Source: Clostridiaceae bacterium (GTDB lineage: Bacteria; Bacillota; Clostridia; DSM-8532). Taken from it: DNA of 40,496 nucleotides. The stretch lies in NCBI GenBank assembly GCA_012719545.1, contig JAAYAD010000081.1, forward strand, positions 1-40,496, read 5' to 3'. The position numbers and the translations under genes are program-made. The notes beneath the pieces were generated by a model. That model had not been told where the DNA came from. It did not search any database and was given only the letters and a program-made list of their open reading frames with translations. This document shows, one piece after another, positions 34,806 through 40,496 of the stretch. Each line of letters begins with the position of its first letter. Position 1 is the stretch's first letter.

Positions 34806-34830
34806 TTTTCTTCTCCCTAGGCATACTCAA

Positions 34831-34912
34831 ACTGTATAGTGCTAATGTACAGTATGACTATATAGTTTAACTGTATAGTTATATTATATATAGTCAGACT
34901 GTATATTGTCAA
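34831..34912 (-). promoter_or_regulatory. PadR promoter with repeated ACTGTATA operator elements
   Basis: On the minus strand TTGACA (34907-34912) and TATAAT (34883-34888), 18 nt apart, form a consensus promoter. ACTGTATAGT occurs at 34831-34840 and within AACTGTATAGTT (34869-34880). Related GACTATATAGTT (34856) and GACTGTATATTGTC (34897) elements overlap the -10 and -35 regions. The cluster is the expected place for PadR autorepression. Confidence 0.65.
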
Positions 34913-35007
34913 GAGGTAAAAACGCCAATGGTCATCAATCAATCAAAAGGCTGTTCTGCACGAATGAAAGAATTGAGCATTTCAATTAAAAACAACTGAA
35001 AACAACT

Positions 35008-35040
35008 AAGGCACTCTTGCTCATACACATATAGTGCCTT
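35008..35040. terminator. Weak stem-loop between the PadR unit and the ABC operon
   Basis: AAGGCACT (35008-35015) pairs with AGTGCCTT (35033-35040) across a 17-nt loop. On the minus strand TAGTTGTTTT follows, which could end the ABC transporter operon. The long loop and short stem make it a weak candidate. Confidence 0.4.
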
Positions 35041-35102
35041 GGCTTATTTAAGTAATTAATCTACTCTTCCCTTTTTACCCTATTAAGTGTTTCATCATTG
35101 GG

Positions 35103-35321
35103 TTAATATCCATAAGGTTGATTTACAATGATTACTTTTATTCTCTCCTTATCAAATTGTCGTGCAATCAGCACAAAGTCATTGCAAATTCTCTGCTCAT
35201 GCTTGCAATCAATACAGTTCCCCAATTTTGTGCAGGGAGTCTCCTTATTAAGTCTTTTCGTGTCTTTCGGCGCTGCAATGAAGCCTTTTTTCAGGTAAGC
35301 AATAAATATAACCGTAATCAC
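35103..35321 (-). pseudogene. LUD-domain (lactate utilisation) C-terminal fragment joined to a TM segment
   Basis: The last about 55 residues match the end of LUD-domain proteins: FIAAPKDTKRLNKETPC, LGNCIDCKHEQRICND, then IKVIIVNQPYGY. This includes the conserved Cys set TPC, C-x-x-C and R-x-C. The about 150 preceding residues of that family are missing. Instead the fragment follows a hydrophobic segment (AAILCALVITVIFIAYLKK) that can be traced to about 35380 in the same frame with no start codon. AAGGAGG and ATG 35376 lie there in another frame. It looks like a deletion junction, or a fused remnant. Confidence 0.5.
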
Positions 35322-35393
35322 CAGTGCACATAATATTGCTGCAATAATAATTACAGCATAAGTTTTATTAGTAAGATTAGCAGTTTTCTCATG

Positions 35394-36161
35394 CTAATCA
35401 TGCCTCCTTGAGAGGAAAATTATTAATCTTTGTAAAGGGGCGTTGAGGAAGCTTCCCTTTCCGTAAAAAATAAATACAAGCCCCAGCAATACAGGCTGTA
35501 AAATCAGCATCCAAAGGATGTTCGGCGGAAGAAAGCTGTAAAAATCCTGTGGGGTAAAGCTTCCGGCAAACATATCATAATGCTTGAAAATCCTATTGAG
35601 AGGCCCTGCTTCAAGGGCGCACCAGGCCATAATCAATACTACCGGTAAGACAGGCTCTCTGAAAATAAGCATAAGAAACAAAGTCATTGCTATATAGAAA
35701 TTAAGCGCAATAGCGCAGTGCGTCATGGGAATAAGGATATTCAATTTCGGAAATGGATCATATTTGGGGAAAATGACCACATAATCCAAGATTGAGGCGT
35801 TGACCTTGCTAAACAGGATTGCAGTGGCAGCAGTATGGGGAATAATGAGACTCAGCAACAATCCGACGTACCGATAAAAAACGATCTGCCTGGTTGATAT
35901 GGAAAAGGATTTCAGGTATTCACATACAGGAACTCTGAAACTTTCCCCAAACATCTTTGCCGTTATCGTCACGACAAAAATGCATGTAAGATATTGCAGG
36001 TAAAAATATGCCTTATTGCTGACAAAAGGACGACCATCATTCAACCAGTAAACAGATGAATATGACGCATTCCTCATAAACAGCACCACACCAAGAAAGA
36101 CCAAAAACGCAGTGTAGTACTTCCAGACGCTTAAGACGTCAACCCGCTTGTCCCACATCAT
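35394..36161 (-). CDS. ABC-2-type permease subunit
   Basis: This 255-aa protein has about six helices (YYTAFLVFLGVVLFM, YLQYLTCIFVVTITAKMFG, YVGLLLSLIIPHTAATAILF, CAIALNFYIAMTLFLMLIF, VLPVVLIMAWCALEAG, LWMLILQPVLLGLVFIFY). Charged stretches between them, such as RVPVCEYLKSFSISTRQIVFYR, are typical of ABC-2 permeases. I do not recognise a named family. The start (ATG ATG) lies inside the ATPase gene, overlapping its end by 23 nt, with GGGAGG upstream. It is the last intact gene of the exporter operon. Confidence 0.85.
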   Translation of the reverse strand: MMWDKRVDVLSVWKYYTAFLVFLGVVLFMRNASYSSVYWLNDGRPFVSNKAYFYLQYLTCIFVVTITAKMFGESFRVPVCEYLKSFSISTRQIVFYRYVGLLLSLIIPHTAATAILFSKVNASILDYVVIFPKYDPFPKLNILIPMTHCAIALNFYIAMTLFLMLIFREPVLPVVLIMAWCALEAGPLNRIFKHYDMFAGSFTPQDFYSFLPPNILWMLILQPVLLGLVFIFYGKGSFLNAPLQRLIIFLSRRHD

Positions 36162-37017
36162 CCTTACCTCCCTGGTAGTACAGCCAGATATCTTCGGTTG
36201 CAGGATCTATAGGAACAGCGCACTCGGGCATTATTCCGGCATCCCCCACCACCCTGTATTTCACAACTGTTCCTTGCTTTTCAGAAGAGAGGACACGACA
36301 ACCGCTCAGAGCAACTGGCGGTTCCCCGACTTTAGATTCTATTTGAAACAGGCGACCGTTGAGTGAATTTCGGAATTCTTTGTAACTGCCGCAATATGTG
36401 ACTTCGCCCCGGGCGAGCATGACTACGTTGTCAGCCAGAATTTCAATATCGTCAAGAATGTGGGTTGAAATCAGGACATTCTTACCCTCAAAGCATTCTC
36501 TGATAGTCTTATAGAATGCAATTCTTTCCTTAGGGTCAATTCCGGCAGTTGGCTCGTCCATAACCACCATCTGGGGATTTCCTATGAGAGCAGTTGCTAT
36601 ACCAACTCTACGCTTCATGCCGCAGGAGCATTTTTTAAAGGTTTTATCCAAAATATCCTCAATATTGACCCGTTTAGCAGCTTTCCTGACTTCAAGATTT
36701 ACCTTGCTTTTGTCCACTTTTTTGAGCAAGGCTACGAAACGAAGAATATCCACTATTTTTAATTCTGGATAAATATCAAATTCCTGCGGCAGATATGAGA
36801 TCAAGCTTTTATATTCATCAGACCGTGAATCGATTCCATTAATGCTTAGAGTCCCTTCGGATGTTAAAATCGAGGTAATCACCTTGAGCAACGTGGTCTT
36901 GCCGCTGCCGTTTTCCCCGAGAAGAAAAGCGATTCCGTCGCGTAAAGTAAAACTGACATTTTTAAGTACAGGTTGGTCATTTTTGTACGAATATGTTACG
37001 TTACTAACTTTGAGCAT
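36139..37017 (-). CDS. ABC-2-type transporter ATP-binding protein
   Basis: This 292-aa ATPase has Walker A GENGSGKTT (34-42), Q-loop YLPQEFD, Walker B MVVMDEPTAGID and switch STHILDD. The signature reads CSCGMKRRVGIA, where most relatives have SGGM; the first glycine is cysteine. The C-terminal 80 residues after the ATPase core are typical of ABC-2 drug or peptide exporters. It lies 11 nt after the upstream permease gene and overlaps the downstream one, so the three subunits form one complex. Confidence 0.93.
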   Translation of the reverse strand: MLKVSNVTYSYKNDQPVLKNVSFTLRDGIAFLLGENGSGKTTLLKVITSILTSEGTLSINGIDSRSDEYKSLISYLPQEFDIYPELKIVDILRFVALLKKVDKSKVNLEVRKAAKRVNIEDILDKTFKKCSCGMKRRVGIATALIGNPQMVVMDEPTAGIDPKERIAFYKTIRECFEGKNVLISTHILDDIEILADNVVMLARGEVTYCGSYKEFRNSLNGRLFQIESKVGEPPVALSGCRVLSSEKQGTVVKYRVVGDAGIMPECAVPIDPATEDIWLYYQGGKDDVGQAG

Positions 37018-37028
37018 TTTGATTCCTC

Positions 37029-38606
37029 CTAACTAGGATACCCGTAATTGAGCATTATATAATCGTCAAAAACAACAGGATAGCCAAATATGCCGTATAA
37101 ATAGTAAATCATGAAGACTTTCCGAGGCTTTGTACTCAAATTTTCAAACTCACAAGTATACGGGTCAAAAGAATATCTTGTCAGGGCACTTTGGTACTCG
37201 ACCCAATAGTCAGTGGCTTTGTTGTACTTCGCTCTGTAGAATATGATGCCTTCCTTCTCAAATTGTGTCAGGAAACCGCAGAAAAGACAAAATGTATTAG
37301 ATCTTCCGCTGACCGTATATACATCACCGGCTTCCACAGTCAGGTTGGATATCAGCGCATTTGCACACTTAACGCTGAAATTGTAATCCTTTTCTGACAA
37401 GTCTCCGTCAACAATAGGGATAAATGCAAAATTGGGAGGTAGTGCTGAAGAAAACCATGAGGTATATATATTGATGCTGTCAACGTCGCTCCTATACTGC
37501 ACTCTCCCGCCATATAAAAGACCAACAGAAAATGAGTTCATGTTGGGAATTTCGTTCTCAGGGATAACAATAAAATCACCTGAGCGTATATATTTGATTT
37601 TTCGCCCCTCAAGAGTAAGCTCATGAATTTTCAATGTCTCGTCCAGTCTTAATGTCAGGTCACCTATTCCTTTTTTTACAGTTACGATGCATTTGAAATC
37701 ACTGTATTCAGAGAGCCTGATATCCCCCTCATATGACAAGATCATGTAGCCGGCGCTCCTGTCATCTGTAATATACAGCTTGTCTTCGTATGAATATACC
37801 TTTGGGAATATAGATACATAAAGGCGACCTAATACTGGCAAAACTATAAGGCATGAGCACAATGCAATCACAGTGTTAAACGCGAACCTTTTTTGCGCCA
37901 CTATAATAGTAACAACGACTATAAGAAGTGTGAAAATCAAAGTAAAAACACATTTCATAGCAAACAGCAGATCTACACGGGCTCCAGAGTAATCTATGTC
38001 TACCCCATGTATCAGCGGTTCCTGAAGAGATAGCAAATTAGATATAGCAATTAATTTATCTTCTTTAAAAAACAAGAAAAGAAAGTACTCATTTAAGTGA
38101 CTGAATATAATTGAAAACGGTGCTGCAAGCAGGTATACGTAAGTATTCTTTCGTAAAGTTCCAATTAAAAAGCCTAGAGTTTCTGAGACCAAAAGCAAAC
38201 TGAGCCATCTAAAAATAAAATATATAATGGCCAGACAATTGAAATACAACATAGTCCCTTCCATTATCGATGAGATAATAATATATATTAGTGGAACAGC
38301 ACATATACAACTAGACGCTATAAGCAAAGCAAAATTCCTATACAACAAGCAAGAAGTTCTTGGAGCAAAACATATCTCTTCCAAAATATATCCTTTTTGT
38401 GCAAAATACACTGCCAGGCAAAAGGCCAAAATAAAGATGGCAATTTCTAGGTAGGCAAGATTGTCGAGAAATATAACATAGTTGATAATTTTTGTTTGAT
38501 CTAACATGATAAAGAAGAATAAAAAAAACAGAACTACAAAGGCATAAAAAAGATAAAGAATAATCGAAGAAAATATTACTTTTAAGTTTAATCGAATTAA
38601 ACGCAT
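37029..38606 (-). CDS. ABC-2-like permease fused to a non-catalytic M1-peptidase N-terminal domain
   Basis: The N-terminal half of this 525-aa protein has about seven helices and resembles an ABC-2 permease. The second half (about residues 265-490) is extracytoplasmic and resembles the beta-sandwich N-domain of M1 aminopeptidases: DLTLRLDETLKIHELTLEGR, GDFIVIPENEIP, LLYGGRVQYRSD, SSALPPNFAFIPIVDG, YNFSVKCANALISNL. Permease-M1 fusions are known, but they continue with a GxMEN/HExxH catalytic domain. This one stops before it, 11 nt before the ATPase start. ATG 38606 has AGGGA; an upstream ATG (38636) does not. The M1 match is by eye and should be tested. Confidence 0.65.
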   Translation of the reverse strand: MRLIRLNLKVIFSSIILYLFYAFVVLFFLFFFIMLDQTKIINYVIFLDNLAYLEIAIFILAFCLAVYFAQKGYILEEICFAPRTSCLLYRNFALLIASSCICAVPLIYIIISSIMEGTMLYFNCLAIIYFIFRWLSLLLVSETLGFLIGTLRKNTYVYLLAAPFSIIFSHLNEYFLFLFFKEDKLIAISNLLSLQEPLIHGVDIDYSGARVDLLFAMKCVFTLIFTLLIVVVTIIVAQKRFAFNTVIALCSCLIVLPVLGRLYVSIFPKVYSYEDKLYITDDRSAGYMILSYEGDIRLSEYSDFKCIVTVKKGIGDLTLRLDETLKIHELTLEGRKIKYIRSGDFIVIPENEIPNMNSFSVGLLYGGRVQYRSDVDSINIYTSWFSSALPPNFAFIPIVDGDLSEKDYNFSVKCANALISNLTVEAGDVYTVSGRSNTFCLFCGFLTQFEKEGIIFYRAKYNKATDYWVEYQSALTRYSFDPYTCEFENLSTKPRKVFMIYYLYGIFGYPVVFDDYIMLNYGYPS

Positions 38607-38643
38607 TTTTATCCCTGCCAATTCAAGAATTATCAATTATGAC

Positions 38644-38666
38644 AAGGGCGGTTTTCTGCCGCCCTT
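38644..38666 (-). promoter_or_regulatory. GC-rich stem-loop between the secreted protein and exporter genes
   Basis: AAGGGCGG (38644-38651) pairs perfectly with CCGCCCTT (38659-38666) around TTTTCTG. No T-run follows on the minus strand. As in many bacteriocin and binding protein operons, such a stem can stabilise the upstream mRNA and lower expression of the membrane genes downstream. Confidence 0.65.
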
Positions 38667-38698
38667 ATAATAATGCTACAGCTTTATTTCCTATAATT

Positions 38699-39106
38699 TC
38701 AGTTGTAGGCTTTGACAGTTCCATTGACACCAGTGGAATCTGACGGCTTAATGACAGCATAATAGCTGTTTGAAGTTTGTGGAGTAAATGGTTGAGCTTT
38801 TGATGTTCCATTTTTCCCGGTGATTGAATAACTCAAGATTTTCGCGTCAGGTGCCAATACTCTAATCATCCACAATTCAGAAGTAATAGTTTTTTCAGTC
38901 GAATTAGTGATTATGGTCTCGAACTTAGCTTCATTTTGTGATTTAAATAACCATAATTTATTATTGCTCTTCCCGTTCCACTCAGTTTTTGATCCAGTAG
39001 GTATAGCAAAGTCAGCACTGAACGAATCTGCAAAAGCGGTAACGCTTATAATAAGTACAAAAACTACGGTTAAAATCCCTGAATAAAGTTTTTTATTTTT
39101 TAACAT
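38699..39106 (-). CDS. Small secreted protein of unknown family
   Basis: The 135-aa product has a clear signal peptide (KNKK, a hydrophobic core GILTVVFVLIISVTAFA, cleavage after AFA-D near residue 26). The mature part is Ser/Thr/Asn-rich and beta-like, about 109 residues, with no Cys (SADFAIPTGSKTEW, KSNNKLWLFKSQNEAKF, NSYYAVIKPSDSTG). I do not recognise the family. Size and context (first gene before an ABC exporter, separated by a stem-loop, with a strong GGAGG site) fit a secreted effector or sensor rather than an enzyme. A bacteriocin-like role is speculative. Confidence 0.8.
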   Translation of the reverse strand: MLKNKKLYSGILTVVFVLIISVTAFADSFSADFAIPTGSKTEWNGKSNNKLWLFKSQNEAKFETIITNSTEKTITSELWMIRVLAPDAKILSYSITGKNGTSKAQPFTPQTSNSYYAVIKPSDSTGVNGTVKAYN

Positions 39107-39148
39107 CTTTATACCTCCTTCGGTTTTAAATAATTTCTTCTTGCAGAA

Positions 39149-39219
39149 CTATCTCAAAAAACGTTTACAGTAGCTCAATGGAACCACCTCCCCGATTTGT
39201 TTTACTAATAAAACAAATC
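39149..39219 (-). promoter_or_regulatory. Leader hairpin with possible 9-codon leader ORF before the secreted protein gene
   Basis: GATTTGTTTTA (39194-39204) pairs perfectly with TAAAACAAATC (39209-39219) around CTAA. On the minus strand GGGGAGG (39187-39193) follows directly, then after 8 nt a TTG starts a 9-codon frame (MSYCKRFLR, 39149-39178). The arrangement resembles a translated leader. The TTG start and small size make it uncertain. Confidence 0.35.
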
Positions 39220-39314
39220 AGAAGAGAATTTTGTGACAAATAAAAAAGATTTTTATAAAATTTTCACTATTTATTAGTTTTCCATCAATGTTAGTATTTA
39301 CCTTGAGTATTTTA

Positions 39315-39754
39315 TCAGTAAAATATAAACTTGGTACCTTTTCCGTATTCTAGCTGGGCCGGAGCAGCAATTTTCTCGTTGATAAGACTTAACTCTTTCG
39401 ATCGTATAATAAACTTATCTTTCACATCACTTGGCATTACAATAAATGAGTGAATTTTTCAAATACCTCAGTGATAAATTCGAGTATCACAGTACGCACA
39501 GTAGATATGAACATTGATGATGCAAAAAGTATTGTGATAGTTGCAATTAAGACGACAACCCAGCTACGAAGAGATACACCTCATCTGTCCGAACTGTCCA
39601 TTGAGCTGCGGCTTATTAGCTTTTTCATTCTCTTATTAAAACTTTTTGAGAACTCATATTCTATCTCATGTTCCATCGGCAGTGCTTCAAATTCGCGAAT
39701 GTCTGCTATTGTGACAGCTTCCTTCAGCAAATCGTCTGTCAAATTAATCTTCAT
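39315..39754 (-). pseudogene. Anti-sigma-factor-like gene, broken by a stop codon and a frameshift
   Basis: ATG 39754 overlaps the sigma gene end and gives KINLTDDLLKEAVTIADIRE and EYEFSKSFNKRMKKLISR, a beginning I associate with clostridial ECF anti-sigma proteins. TGA at 39581-39583 interrupts it. The same frame continues with SWVVVLIATITILFASSMFI (the TM helix) and EFITEVFEKFTHLL, then a one-base shift leads to PSDVKDKFIIRSKEL and ends at 39315. Repaired, it would be about 146 aa. As written only a 57-residue cytoplasmic stub is made, which might still bind the sigma factor. Confidence 0.6.
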
Positions 39755-40271
39755 CTGAGTCCCCTTCCCCACCCAAAATCTCAGCAAGCATGCGTTTTGC
39801 ACGTTCAATCCTTTTTCTGACTGCCATTTCAGAAATGCCAAGCACTCTCGCTATTTCTATACTTGAAAATTCATGTATGTATTTTAGTTTAATTACATCT
39901 TTGTATATTATCGTCAGATTCATTACGGCTTCTACAAGACTATTCAAATCATCAGTTGGTTCTAAATTACCTACGTCAATGCAAGACTTAGTCTCTTCAA
40001 GCGAAATAATCGAATGCCTTTTCCGGCTGTTATACATGTTGATGGCAACATTTCTAACAATAGTAACAACATAGCTTTTTGATTTGTGACTTAAAATATC
40101 ACCCACTTTATCGAAATTCTCAAGAATTTTCAAAAATGCTTGATGAACAGCGTCCTCAGCGAGTCCTTCATCTTTTAAGATTCCGTAAGCAACGTGGAAC
40201 ATAAGCCTTCTATATGTAAGGTAAAGCAATTCTAGTTTTCTCTTTTTTTCTCTCTTGTAATGTATACCCAT
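39744..40271 (-). CDS. ECF-type RNA polymerase sigma factor
   Basis: This 175-aa sigma factor has region 2 (about 12-80: YRRLMFHVAYGILKDEGLAE, DAVHQAFLKILENF, SYVVTIVRNVAINMYNSRKR) and region 4 (about 108-165: SSIEIARVLGISEMAVRKRI). It lacks region 3, as ECF sigmas do. The GGAG upstream of ATG 40271 is about 15 nt away, so the start is not certain. It is followed by an overlapping anti-sigma remnant and then the secreted protein and ABC genes, which are plausible targets. The 225 bases from 40272 to the window end are AT-rich with no gene seen. Confidence 0.92.
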   Translation of the reverse strand: MGIHYKREKKRKLELLYLTYRRLMFHVAYGILKDEGLAEDAVHQAFLKILENFDKVGDILSHKSKSYVVTIVRNVAINMYNSRKRHSIISLEETKSCIDVGNLEPTDDLNSLVEAVMNLTIIYKDVIKLKYIHEFSSIEIARVLGISEMAVRKRIERAKRMLAEILGGEGDSDED

Positions 40272-40496
40272 TTATAGAAAGTATCACTCCTTCGACATGA
40301 ATCTTAAAAGATACACTTTTTAGAAGCAACGTTTCAAATTTAAAACTGTATAATCATAGTTAATTATTTAACAATTTAGTGTATATAGCAATATTCATTT
40401 CTACTGATTTTAATAACTTCATTAATTTTTCATTGTACGCAAAATAAGTAAGTAATTAAAATTTTGCAAATACTTTTCTACAAATAATTATTTAAA

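Noticed and set aside
38699..39106. Secreted protein as a lactococcin 972-type bacteriocin
   Set aside because: The typical lactococcin 972 sequence features and the large DUF1430 partner are not seen. Only the general operon style is similar.

Overview
The window comes from an AT-rich, low-GC Gram-positive chromosome, most likely a clostridial Firmicute. The evidence is AGGAGG-type ribosome binding sites, a Bce-type antimicrobial-peptide module, OmpR-type two-component systems, DUF368 and DUF362 proteins, PadR/DUF2812 and GntR/LacI-type regulators. I saw no rRNA, tRNA, CRISPR array or intact insertion sequence. Most genes lie on the minus strand.

Layout. (1) 1-840: a Crp/Fnr gene reduced to its DNA-binding domain, then trxA. 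(2) 839-5320: a four-gene module of response regulator, histidine kinase, ABC ATPase and large permease (BceRSAB type), which senses and removes cell-wall-active peptides. (3) 5500-6830: two decayed genes for exported proteins, both apparently short of one A in an A-run just after the start. (4) 6994-24030: a glycan-use locus. A minus-strand operon encodes a solute-binding lipoprotein, an Opp-type ABC transporter, a HAD phosphatase and a GH38-like enzyme. It is followed by a GntR/LacI-type regulator. A divergent plus-strand operon encodes a large GH38 alpha-mannosidase, a GlpT-like MFS transporter and a PHP metallohydrolase. (5) 24292-27174: a GH2 glycosidase divergent from an ArsR-type regulator that has an unusual C-terminal domain, with a perfect palindrome at the regulator promoter. 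(6) 27355-30266: a secreted protein made of four 52-residue Asp-box repeats, followed by a two-component system. (7) 30542-35321: DUF368 and DUF362 genes, a broken FRG-domain gene, a PadR/DUF2812 pair and a fragment of a LUD-domain protein. (8) 35394-40271: an ECF sigma factor, a broken anti-sigma gene, a small secreted protein, and an ABC exporter in which one permease appears fused to a non-catalytic M1-peptidase N-terminal domain.

How the parts may work together. Region 4 reads as a complete path: capture outside the cell, ATP-driven uptake, and intracellular trimming by two dissimilar GH38-type enzymes. A second branch (OPA-type transporter plus PHP hydrolase) hints at a phosphorylated or esterified sugar. 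Regions 2, 6 and 8 are three separate envelope sensing or response units. Region 8 is the best candidate for an undescribed system. Region 6 is an attractive self-contained circuit, because 11-bp-spaced direct repeats of the kind bound by OmpR-family regulators precede the repeat-protein gene.

Pseudogenes are numerous: the Crp fragment, two exported proteins, FRG, LUD and the anti-sigma gene. Several contain single-base frameshifts, so either real decay or assembly error in homopolymers must be considered.
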